NCBI GenBank assembly: GCA_046705265.1
Contig: JBJKQL010000148.1
Coordinates: 1 to 6,805, forward strand
DNA from: JAJYTL01 sp046705265
GTDB lineage: Bacteria > Pseudomonadota > Alphaproteobacteria > Ferrovibrionales > Ferrovibrionaceae
DNA: 6,805 nucleotides
Reading direction: 5' to 3'
Positions 1 to 5,236 of this stretch are shown in pieces; position 1 is the stretch's first letter, and every line of letters begins with the position of its first letter. The position numbers and the translations under genes were made by a program. The notes below the pieces were generated by a model, which ran no database searches, was not told the DNA's origin, and worked only from the letters and a program-made list of their open reading frames with translations.

Positions 1-507
1 GCGATGCTCGCTCAGATCTCGACCGGCAAAGGCTTGATAGTCGGCCCACAAGCGCTCGGTGACCTGGCTGACCGCGCTCTTGGAGAGCAGGCTTTTGCCG
101 TTCGCATCGGTAAACGCCGCCTCGATGTCGCGCACCGACAGCCCCCGCGCATACATCTCGATCGCCAGCCGATCGAGCTCCTCAGTGCGGCTGCCCAGCG
201 CCTCCCGAATCGCCGAACGATACGGCGCCACCGTGCCGCGCACCTGCGGCACCCCGTACTCGATCCGGCCCTCCGCGGTGTCGAGCTTCCCCCGGCGATA
301 GCCATTGCGATGACCACCAGACCCATCACCATGCGCGTAGTAGCCGCGGCCCACCACGTCCTCGACTTCCTCCTCCAGCGCTTCCTCCACGATCAGCCGC
401 GCCGCCAGCTTCACCAGCTCACTACCGTCCCCCTCCGCGCCGCCGCCGCCCTCAAATAATTCCGCCAACCGCTTCCGTGTCTGCTTCGACGCCGGTACTC
501 TTGCCAT
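1..507 (-). CDS. IS256 (mutator) family transposase, N-terminal part, cut by window edge
   Basis: The minus strand is open from an ATG at 507 to base 1 without a stop, giving 169 codons. The start is set by an AAGGAG box 7 nt upstream (complement of 515-520). Family-typical parts are visible: an acidic helix around residues 38-52 (LIVEEALEEEVEDVVGRGYY), a GGHRNGYRRGKL segment around 64-75, then IEYGVPQVRGTVAPYRS (82-98), and a helix-turn-helix-like stretch GLSVRDIEAAF followed by LSKSAVSQVTERL (122-153). Members of this family are DDE transposases of about 400 residues acting on element ends as cut-and-paste or copy-out enzymes. The catalytic D, D and E lie beyond the window, so completeness cannot be judged. 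It is divergent from the IS91-associated genes to the right and belongs to a separate insertion. The family call is strong; no named element is recognised. Confidence 0.88.
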   Translation of the reverse strand, partial: MARVPASKQTRKRLAELFEGGGGAEGDGSELVKLAARLIVEEALEEEVEDVVGRGYYAHGDGSGGHRNGYRRGKLDTAEGRIEYGVPQVRGTVAPYRSAIREALGSRTEELDRLAIEMYARGLSVRDIEAAFTDANGKSLLSKSAVSQVTERLWADYQAFAGRDLSEHR

Positions 508-514
508 CGGGATG

Positions 515-520
515 CTCCTT
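515..520 (-). promoter_or_regulatory. Shine-Dalgarno box of the IS256-type transposase
   Basis: The minus strand reads AAGGAG, 7 nt before the ATG at 507. This fixes the start in preference to in-frame alternatives further in. Confidence 0.65.
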
Positions 521-628
521 CCGCTTGATCGATCTGAACGCTCCAACACGTTCAAACCGAAGGATGCATCCCACCTCGAATTTCCAGCAAGTCTCGCACT
601 TCACCGGCTTTCTTTGGCGCCGATCACC

Positions 629-650
629 TGATTTAAGTATCGCTAAATCA
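629..650. repeat. Inverted repeat TGATTTA / TAAATCA, 8-nt spacer
   Basis: Arms 629-635 and 644-650 are exact reverse complements. The dyad lies about 120 bp upstream of the IS256-type start codon, where an element end or a transposase promoter/operator would be expected. No good -35/-10 pair could be aligned, so its role is open. Confidence 0.45.
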
Positions 651-668
651 AAGTTGACCCAAATCCCC

Positions 669-686
669 GGCGGCCGTATGGCCGCC
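669..686. repeat. GC-rich hairpin GGCGGCC-GTAT-GGCCGCC
   Basis: Seven-base arms (669-675 and 680-686) are perfectly complementary around a 4-nt loop, giving a strong potential cruciform or hairpin. No T-run follows on either strand, so it is not a standard intrinsic terminator. It may belong to the left (terIS) side of the IS91-like element, which in this family lies upstream of the transposase gene. Confidence 0.45.
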
Positions 687-696
687 AATGCCGCCG

Positions 697-708
697 TTTG
701 CCGGCAAA
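697..708. repeat. 12-bp perfect palindrome TTTGCCGGCAAA
   Basis: The twelve bases are their own reverse complement. It sits 10 bp to the right of the GC-rich hairpin, making a tandem pair of dyads just left of the presumed IS91-like end. It could be a dimeric-protein binding site or part of an IS terminus; nothing in the sequence decides. Confidence 0.4.
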
Positions 709-719
709 GTCATCGTCCG

Positions 720-879
720 CTGTAGGGAGATGAACGAACCCGCTCTCGCGGGAAGTAGCGGCGATGAGGTTCGCGGGTAGCTGTTGGAGCTGGAGGAGCT
801 TAAGCGATAAAGCGTGACGGGCGGGTATCCGATCTCAAGCATCGAGGGTTCACCAACCTTCAGCTGGAGGAGGATCGTC
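720..879 (+). promoter_or_regulatory. Leader of the IS91-associated integrase, with hairpin and strong ribosome binding site
   Basis: No gene is recognised. A small hairpin, CCCGC-TCTC-GCGGG, lies at 739-752, beside the GAACGAACCCGC motif that recurs inverted near the right end of the window. GGAGGAGG at 866-873 is a near-ideal Shine-Dalgarno with a 6-nt spacer to the ATG at 880. The purine-rich GGAGCTGGAGGAGC at 786-799 resembles it but has no start codon at useful spacing. No clear sigma-70 promoter was found. Confidence 0.5.
732..743 (+). repeat. Candidate left terminal repeat of the IS91-like element (GAACGAACCCGC)
   Basis: The 12-mer is the exact reverse complement of GCGGGTTCGTTC at 6717-6728, the two copies flanking integrase plus transposase. 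IS91-type elements have short imperfect terminal repeats and insert at GAAC/CAAG (GTTC/CTTG) tetranucleotides, which fits the GAAC/GTTC content. Exact termini are not proven. Confidence 0.4.
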
Positions 880-1595
880 ATGACGAGTCAATCCGTGCAA
901 CAACCCCTGAGCCCGCTTCGTGCCCGCATGATCGAGGACATGACCGTGCGCGGTTTCACCCAGGACACCCGCAACGATTATGTCCGTGTGGTGAAATCGT
1001 TTTCGGCTTTCCTCCGCCGCTCGCCCGACCAGGCGACGGCTGAGGATCTGCGTCGTTTCCAATTGCACCAGAAACAGAGCGGGGTTCAGCCGCCAGCTTT
1101 CAACAGCTCCGTCTCGGCGCTGCGCTTCTTTTTCAGAGTGACACTCGACCGGCCCGATCTCGCTCGCCGGCTGACCGTTATTCCCTACCCGCGCAAGCTC
1201 CCGATCGTCCTGACACCTGAAGAGGTGGCACGGTTGCTCGATGCGGCGCCAGGGCCCAAATACAAGGCGGCTCTCGCCACCGGCTATGGCGCTGGCCTGC
1301 GGGTCTCCGAACTGGTGGCGCTGAAGATCACCGATATCGACAGCACGCGGATGCTGATCCGGGTCGAGCGCGGCAAGGGCGGCAAGGATCGTCATGCCAT
1401 GCTGTCGCCGCAACTGCTCGAGCTTCTGCGCGAGTGGTGGAAAGAGGGGCGCCGCCGCGGGCTTATGCTCCCGCGAGGCTGGTTGTTTCCCAGCCGCAAT
1501 CCGATCTTGCCGCTCTCCGCACGGCAGATGAACCGTGGCGTTCACACCGCCGCGCGGGCGGCCGGGATCACCAAGCGGGTGACCCCACACACGCT

Positions 1596-1602
1596 TCGCC
1601 AC
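1596..1602 (+). repeat. Left junction core TCGCCAC (attL-type)
   Basis: The same 7 bp occurs at 5037-5043. Joining the flanks across one copy restores the integrase reading frame L-R-H-S-F-A-T with no base gained or lost. A 6-8 bp identity at both junctions is what tyrosine-recombinase crossover leaves. Because the repeat is identical, the strand-exchange point cannot be placed more precisely inside it. Confidence 0.85.
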
Positions 1603-1626
1603 TATCTACCCTTCCCGACTATGTCG
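1600..1626 (+). repeat. 27-bp terminal inverted repeat, left copy
   Basis: It begins CACTATCTACCC and ends CGACTATGTCG, identical over 27 bp to the reverse complement of 4986-5012. Its first three bases are also the last three of the target core (His codon). Its inner half, with the next two bases, is itself a dyad: CCCGAC-TAT-GTCGGG at 1614-1628. Confidence 0.92.
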
Positions 1627-1662
1627 GGTGAGGCTGGTGGCTCTGAAAGTTTGCCGAAGAAT

Positions 1663-1695
1663 ATCAGGCTCTTGTGCGTACAGGCGTAGCCTGAT
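1663..1695 (-). terminator. Stem-loop downstream of the trio, possible terminator
   Basis: ATCAGGCT (1663-1670) and AGCCTGAT (1688-1695) form an 8-bp stem. Inside it CTTGT and ACAGG (1671-1675, 1680-1684) can pair further with one G-U, leaving a GCGT loop and a 3-nt bulge. It begins 24 nt after the stop of the third recombinase gene, a good place for a terminator. However, no T-run follows on the minus strand (ATTCTTC), so rho-independent termination is unproven; it could instead be a structural part of the element end. Confidence 0.4.
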
Positions 1696-1701
1696 CACGC
1701 A

Positions 1702-1711
1702 ACATAGTCTT
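1702..1711 (+). repeat. Left subterminal repeat ACATAGTCTT
   Basis: The reverse complement of this 10-mer is at 4923-4932, and the core octamer ACATAGTC recurs at 4988-4995 and 5031-5038. It lies 102 bp inward from the left 27-bp repeat and is oriented opposite to the GACTATGT inside that repeat. It is a likely recombinase binding site. Confidence 0.6.
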
Positions 1712-1718
1712 CATGGCG

Positions 1719-2717
1719 CTACAGATCGTTGAGGAAGCTCATGAGCCGATCTCCGGGTCGATAACGACTTGGCATGCCATAAGGTGGTAAGGTTTTGGCG
1801 AGCGCTTGTTCCTTCATGGCGAGTGTCGCCTCCAAATAGATCTGAGTTGTTTCCACCGACTCATGACCAAGCCACAAAGCGATGACCGCGCGGTCCACGC
1901 CGGCTTGCAACAGATCGAGGGCCATGGTGTGTCGAAGCAGATGGACAGTGACGCGTTTTCCCTTCAGCGAAGGACAAGTTTTGGCGGCATTCGCGGAATG
2001 CTTGTTCAGCAGATATTGCACGCCGTGAACGCTCAGACGCTCTCCCTTGGCATTCGGAAATAGCAAGCCCCTTTCGCTCCTTTGCGGCTCGCGGAGCCAA
2101 GCGTTCAGCACGGCGACAGTGGGCTTGGCCAAGGGTGTGCAGCGTTCCTTGCGGCCCTTGCCGATGACGCGGACATGGGCGCCGGCCTCAAGGGTGAGGT
2201 CTTCGCGTCTGACCCCCGTGATCTCCGAGAGGCGGAGGCCGGTTTGGACGGCCATCAGGATAAACGCATGATCGCGTCGGCCAAACCAAGTGCACCGGTC
2301 CGGCGCGGCGAGAAGAGCATCGACTTCCGGGCGCGTGAGGAAGCGGACGAGCCGGCGGGTAAAGCGTTTGCTGGGAATGGCGAGCACGCGCTGGATCTGC
2401 GCGGCATGGGTCGGCAATTCGAAGGCAAGGTATCGGAAGAACGAGTGAATGGCGGTTAACCGCAAATTGCGACTGCGAGCGCTGAGGCCCCGGCGTTTCT
2501 CCAGGTCATCGAGAAACGCCACGACCAGAGGGGCATCGATGTCTTCGAACGCCAGAGCGGAGGGCTGCTTATGCAACCGCTGCCGAGCAAAGGTGAGGAA
2601 CTGACGGAACGTGTCGCGGTAGGAGCTGACGGTATGCGGGCTGACTCGCCGCTGCCGCATCAGCCGATCGGTGAAGAAGCGCTGCAGAAGAGGAGCGAGG
2701 CTGATCGTGGTGGTCAT
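1719..2717 (-). CDS. ritC: Tyrosine recombinase, third gene of the RIT trio
   Basis: The gene encodes 332 residues with a normal two-domain layout: a SAM-like N-terminal core-binding domain (about 8-100) and a C-terminal catalytic domain (about 125-300). Catalytic residues are R162 (TGLRLSEI), K187 (VIGKGRKER), H259 and R262 (VHLLRH), H285 (WLGHESVETT) and Y294 (TQIYLEA), with the usual nine-residue H-to-Y spacing, so the enzyme looks active. The ATG at 2717 is chosen because it overlaps the preceding stop as ATGA and has GGGAGGA 6 nt upstream (complement of 2724-2730). The frame is open further upstream to 3104, but that extension lies wholly inside the second gene and has no family-like sequence. 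It presumably acts with the other two recombinases on the element ends; individual roles cannot be assigned from sequence. Confidence 0.9.
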   Translation of the reverse strand: MTTTISLAPLLQRFFTDRLMRQRRVSPHTVSSYRDTFRQFLTFARQRLHKQPSALAFEDIDAPLVVAFLDDLEKRRGLSARSRNLRLTAIHSFFRYLAFELPTHAAQIQRVLAIPSKRFTRRLVRFLTRPEVDALLAAPDRCTWFGRRDHAFILMAVQTGLRLSEITGVRREDLTLEAGAHVRVIGKGRKERCTPLAKPTVAVLNAWLREPQRSERGLLFPNAKGERLSVHGVQYLLNKHSANAAKTCPSLKGKRVTVHLLRHTMALDLLQAGVDRAVIALWLGHESVETTQIYLEATLAMKEQALAKTLPPYGMPSRYRPGDRLMSFLNDL

Positions 2718-3649
2718 GACCGGTCCTCCCAATGCCGCTCGAGCCGTGACATCGCTTCCAGCATCAGCTCCGGCATCGCGCTCAAGTACCAATAGGTATC
2801 GCTCCAGTGGACGTGCCCGAGGTAAGCGGAGAGGACAGGCAAGCGCCGCTCGGCGTCCTCGCCGGCACGGTACCACCTCAAGAGTGTCTTTGAGGCGAAT
2901 GCGTGCCTCATATCGTGCAGGCGCGGGCCGCGACGATCGGCGGAGCCGCGCAGCCCGATCTGCCGCGACAAGGCGTAGAAGGTTCGGTGAATCTGGCCAT
3001 TGTCCAACCGGTTTCCCCAGCCGGACACAAACAGAAACGAGGAGACTGGTCGCCCTGCCCATGCCTGTTCGCGTCGAGTGATGTAGCCGGCAAGGACCCT
3101 GCAAGTCGAAGCGTGCAGGGGCACAAGACGGGACTTGCCGAATTTAGCGCCCCGAATTGTCAGCACGCCTGCCTGGAGGTCGACATCTCGGAGCTCGAGA
3201 TTTTTGGCCTCGCCGAGCCGAAGGCCTGTGACGCTCATCAGCCCGAAAAGACAATAATAGACCCAGGGCCGTAATCCGTCGGGGTCACGCAGCTTCAGCG
3301 CCGCGCTCAGCAGATCACAGATCTCTTGATCCGAGTAGACATACGGCTGCGCTCTCTTGGGTCGGTACGGCAACAGGCCCACCGGTGGAATCTGCGTTCG
3401 CGGGTCGCTCGCGCTTCGATGGCGAGCGAACACCCGCACATAGCTCAGGCGCCGTGCCCACTCGGCCGGTTGCACAGCTGAGGGTTGCTTGGCCCAGGCG
3501 AGCGCCAGCCTGTGGGTGATGTAGGGGGCGTGGTGGTGCTCCATGAAGGTCACGAAATCGCGTAGTCCAGTAGCGGCGTCGCTGAGTTTGAATCCCAGAC
3601 TGCGCCGCATGGCCAGGTATTCTTGAACCGATTGCCGAAGCGTGTTCAT
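2714..3649 (-). CDS. ritB: Tyrosine recombinase, second gene of the RIT trio
   Basis: The gene encodes 311 residues. The N-terminal domain (about 1-95) is followed by a catalytic domain with R144 (VTGLRLGEAKNL), K169 in IRGAKFGKSRL, H245 and R248 (LHDMRHAFA), H279 (AYLGHVHWSDT) and Y288 (TYWYLS). Y288 rather than Y286 is the expected nucleophile because it is nine residues after H279. The catalytic set is complete. The start overlaps the previous stop (ATGA at 3646-3649) and has its own GGGAGG box 6 nt upstream (complement of 3656-3661); its stop overlaps the third gene's start (2714-2717). Tight coupling suggests similar amounts of all three proteins. The W-Y-L-S context of the tyrosine is distinctive compared with the other two and marks a separate subfamily, so this is not a simple tandem duplication. 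Confidence 0.9.
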   Translation of the reverse strand: MNTLRQSVQEYLAMRRSLGFKLSDAATGLRDFVTFMEHHHAPYITHRLALAWAKQPSAVQPAEWARRLSYVRVFARHRSASDPRTQIPPVGLLPYRPKRAQPYVYSDQEICDLLSAALKLRDPDGLRPWVYYCLFGLMSVTGLRLGEAKNLELRDVDLQAGVLTIRGAKFGKSRLVPLHASTCRVLAGYITRREQAWAGRPVSSFLFVSGWGNRLDNGQIHRTFYALSRQIGLRGSADRRGPRLHDMRHAFASKTLLRWYRAGEDAERRLPVLSAYLGHVHWSDTYWYLSAMPELMLEAMSRLERHWEDRS

Positions 3650-4884
3650 CGCGCACCTCCCGGCCAGGGCAAGGCCAGCGTGCGCAACGCGTCGAGGTCG
3701 ACCTTCGCGTAGATGTTCGTCGTCTCGGGACTGCGATGGCCCAGGACCTCGCCGATCTCGGCTAGCGAGGCGCCCCGGCGCAGCATCTCAGTGGCCAGAC
3801 CATGACGGAACTGATGGGTGCCCATGGTCGGCGCGTCGATGTCAGCCCGCAGGAGTGCGTGGCGAACAAGTGAGCCGATAGCAGACGCACCGAGAAAACC
3901 ACGGATGGGCGCTTTGGCTCGCAAGAAGACACGCCGGCTGGTGCTGGCGGGCCGCCCGTCTCGGAGATAGGCAACGATCGCTTCGCCTACATCGGTCGGT
4001 AGAGGCAACGGGCTTCGTCGACCGCCCTTGCCCCGCACGCTCAATGAGCCGTCTTTCCAATCAATATCTTGGAGGTCAAGGGTTGCGACTTCGCCGGCAC
4101 GCAAACCTAATCGGGCGAGCAGAAGCAGGACCGCATAGTCACGCCGTCCGACCGCGGTATGCCGATCGATTTGGTCCAGCAGCCGGCGCACCTGGTCCGG
4201 CGCAATCGCCCGGGGAATCGCTGACATCGACCAGCTCGCCACGGTGGGAACAGCGGCAGCCAAGTCCAATCGGATATCTCCGTGATAGCGTCCATAGCGC
4301 AGGAACGAACGCAGTGCGGTGGTGAGAAGTTTGGCTCGCTTCACATGCAGCCGCGGTGCCTGGCGTTGCACGAACCGTACGATATCCTTGGCGGAAAGGC
4401 GTGAGAGCAAAACCGGCCCGCGGCCAAAGCGGTCTTTGAGGAACTCACGAACAAATGGCACATAGTTGGTGATCGTTGCTGGCGTCAAAGCGCGATCCTC
4501 GCGCACGTAGCGCTCATACGCCGCGACGCACCGGTCAACCGGGCTGAGCTGTGGCGGACGTATCTTCTCCGCGGCGATCACGCCCTGATGCCGCAAAAAA
4601 TCCAGCAGCTGGGCCAGCGACGGCGCATCTCCCCCGAGAATCCGCCGTCGCCGTGACCGATATCGGAGATACGCGACAGAATGCGCCGTCGAAACGCTTC
4701 GCAAGCGGACATGCCGCTCTCCAAGCCACCGACTAAAACCGGCAACGAGCCGGATTCGATACCTCAGTGAAAACAGGACATATCCTTGCCCCGACACCCA
4801 CTCGGAAAACGGTGCAAGGTAAGGCGCCAGAGGTCCCTCAGGCGCCCGCGACAGAACAACCTGATCGGTGACGACGAACTTCAT
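3646..4884 (-). CDS. ritA: Tyrosine recombinase, first gene of the RIT trio
   Basis: The gene encodes 412 residues, the longest of the trio. An N-terminal extension of about 110 residues precedes a SAM-like domain (about 115-200) and the catalytic domain (about 225-400). Catalytic residues are R262 (RLGLRAGEVATL), K286 (SVRGKGGRRS), H357 and R360 (THQFRHGLATEM), H383 (VLGHRSPETT) and Y392 (TNIYAKV), a complete set. The extra N-terminal region, with Y/R-rich segments such as FSLRYRIRLVAGFSRWL (38-54), may be an additional arm or protein-contact domain; that is inference. The ATG at 4884 has AAGGAG 6 nt upstream (complement of 4891-4896). It is the first gene of the operon, with its promoter expected in 4885-4985 between the gene and the right inverted repeat. 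Its stop overlaps the second gene's start. Confidence 0.9.
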   Translation of the reverse strand: MKFVVTDQVVLSRAPEGPLAPYLAPFSEWVSGQGYVLFSLRYRIRLVAGFSRWLGERHVRLRSVSTAHSVAYLRYRSRRRRILGGDAPSLAQLLDFLRHQGVIAAEKIRPPQLSPVDRCVAAYERYVREDRALTPATITNYVPFVREFLKDRFGRGPVLLSRLSAKDIVRFVQRQAPRLHVKRAKLLTTALRSFLRYGRYHGDIRLDLAAAVPTVASWSMSAIPRAIAPDQVRRLLDQIDRHTAVGRRDYAVLLLLARLGLRAGEVATLDLQDIDWKDGSLSVRGKGGRRSPLPLPTDVGEAIVAYLRDGRPASTSRRVFLRAKAPIRGFLGASAIGSLVRHALLRADIDAPTMGTHQFRHGLATEMLRRGASLAEIGEVLGHRSPETTNIYAKVDLDALRTLALPWPGGAR

Positions 4885-4985
4885 GGTCAGCTCCTTCCCC
4901 TCTAGAACCAGCGGAAAGAGCCAAGACTATGTCGCTACGAACCGAACGCATTCGTCGGAAAAATAAGCCTCCGAGGGAAAGTACG
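4885..4985 (-). promoter_or_regulatory. Upstream region of the recombinase operon
   Basis: This 101-bp gap between the first recombinase start and the 27-bp repeat must hold the operon promoter. AAGGAG (complement of 4891-4896) is the ribosome site. No strong -35/-10 pair is evident. On the minus strand a CATAGT hexamer inside the subterminal repeat at 4923-4932 could serve as a weak -10, in which case recombinase binding there would repress the operon; this is speculative. Confidence 0.4.
4923..4932 (-). repeat. Right subterminal repeat, inverted copy of ACATAGTCTT
   Basis: The plus strand reads AAGACTATGT, the exact reverse complement of 1702-1711. It lies 80 bp inward from the outer base of the right 27-bp repeat, against 102 bp on the left, so the two ends share one plan with different spacing. 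Confidence 0.6.
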
Positions 4986-5012
4986 CGACATAGTCGGGAA
5001 GGGTAGATAGTG
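4986..5012 (-). repeat. 27-bp terminal inverted repeat, right copy
   Basis: It is the exact reverse complement of 1600-1626. Unlike the left copy, it does not abut the target: 24 bp of additional element DNA (5013-5036) separates it from the TCGCCAC core. Confidence 0.92.
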
Positions 5013-5036
5013 ACGCCTATGTCTTCGGCTACATAG
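5013..5036. repeat. Right-end extension with dyad CTATGT / ACATAG
   Basis: Arms 5017-5022 and 5031-5036 are exact inverted repeats around an 8-nt CTTCGGCT spacer. These bases are absent from the reconstructed target gene and from the left end, so they belong to the element. The outer arm with the core reads, inward, GCGACTATGTAGCC, which matches 11 of 14 positions of the left end GCCACTATCTACCC. Confidence 0.7.
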
Positions 5037-5043
5037 TCGCCAC
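5037..5043 (+). repeat. Right junction core TCGCCAC (attR-type)
   Basis: It is a direct repeat of 1596-1602. It is followed by the integrase codons S-F-A-T, whose DNA contains GCTTCGCCAC again at 5045-5054, so the intact target held two near-tandem copies of this 10-mer 11 bp apart. Confidence 0.85.
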
Positions 5044-5229
5044 AGCTTCGCCACGCATCTCCTGGAACAGGGAGCCGATATTCGCGTGATCCAGGTGCTT
5101 CTCGGACACGCCAAGTTGGAGACGACATCGCTCTATGCACAGGTCGCCATCAACACGATCCGCTCCGTCGTCAGCCCGCTCGATCGCATCAGCCTCGTGG
5201 TGAAGCAAAAGGGAGAACCGGACGCCTGA
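5041..5229 (+). pseudogene. IS91-associated tyrosine recombinase, 3' part (codons 241-302)
   Basis: This fragment continues the frame of the 880-1602 piece: HSFATHLLEQ, then LLGHAKLETTSLYAQ, ending in TGA at 5227-5229. It supplies the second catalytic histidine (H263 of the joined protein) and the nucleophile Y272, with the canonical nine-residue spacing. Upstream, the frame is open only back to a TGA at 5011-5013 and contains no start codon, so the fragment is probably not translated. Before the insertion its translation would have delivered ribosomes to the transposase start 7 bp downstream. Confidence 0.9.
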
Positions 5230-5236
5230 CGCGGCG

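Larger units (their letters stand above)
508..719. other. Non-coding junction between the IS256-type gene and the IS91-like unit
   Basis: No convincing gene is present. The stretch next to the transposase is its leader and should contain the outer terminal repeat of the IS256-type element, but without the other end that repeat cannot be identified. Three dyads lie to its right: 629-650 (AT-rich), 669-686 (GC-rich) and 697-708 (perfect palindrome). Base composition changes locally around 629-660, which is the most AT-rich patch here, so an element boundary may fall there. That boundary is inference only. Confidence 0.5.
880..1689 (+). pseudogene. IS91-associated tyrosine recombinase, 5' part (codons 1-241 genuine), truncated by insertion
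   Basis: From the ATG at 880 (strong GGAGGAGG box upstream) the product reads as a XerC/D-like integrase. It has an N-terminal SAM-like core-binding domain (about residues 12-95) and then the catalytic domain. Visible catalytic residues are R141 (GAGLRVSEL), K166 (ERGKGGKD), H237 and R240 (HTLRH). The native sequence stops at H241 (codon 1600-1602); the next 28 codons, YLPFPTMSGE onward, are read from the inserted element and end at TAG 1687-1689. The missing end, with the second histidine and the nucleophilic tyrosine, is at 5041-5229. The 269-residue hybrid would keep the DNA-binding domain but cannot cleave DNA. The 302-residue reconstructed length is normal for the family. An upstream in-frame GTG at 814 is ignored because no ribosome site supports it. 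Confidence 0.9.
1603..5043 (-). mobile_element. RIT-like element (recombinase in trio)
   Basis: A 3.44-kb insert separates codons 241 and 242 of the integrase. It holds only three genes, all minus strand, all intact tyrosine recombinases, with ATGA overlaps between successive genes. A perfect 27-bp inverted repeat lies near its ends (1600-1626, 4986-5012), with subterminal octamer repeats inside and a 7-bp core at both junctions. Three consecutive recombinase genes in a small element without cargo is the defining layout of RIT elements. The coordinates count one core copy as part of the element; 1596-5036 is equally valid. The exact repair of the target frame shows it is a discrete insertion, apparently recent because the target halves have no further damage. 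Confidence 0.88.

Noticed and set aside
640..672. AAGTTGACCC region as an IS21-type end or IS256-type promoter
   Set aside because: Only a short similarity by eye; -35/-10 pairs with proper spacing match poorly and no second copy exists in the window.
730..780. 16-codon ORF (MNEPALAGSSGDEVRG) preceded by AGGGAG
   Set aside because: The purine box is only one base from the ATG, the peptide has no recognisable feature and the stretch coincides with the dyad and inverted repeat near the IS91-like end.
850..1602. Minus-strand open frame (250 codons) opposite the integrase fragment
   Set aside because: It mirrors a frame with clear catalytic motifs, shows no family features and has no credible ribosome site.
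2718..3104. N-terminal extension of the third recombinase up to an upstream ATG at 3104
   Set aside because: It lies entirely in an alternate frame of the second recombinase, is R/A/L-rich without domain features, and the ATG at 2717 has both an ATGA overlap and a good Shine-Dalgarno.
1600..5012. CRISPR array, integron attC array or phage integration module
   Set aside because: Repeats are few and confined to the element ends, there are no spacers or cassettes, no excisionase or phage genes, and the three-recombinase layout explains the block.
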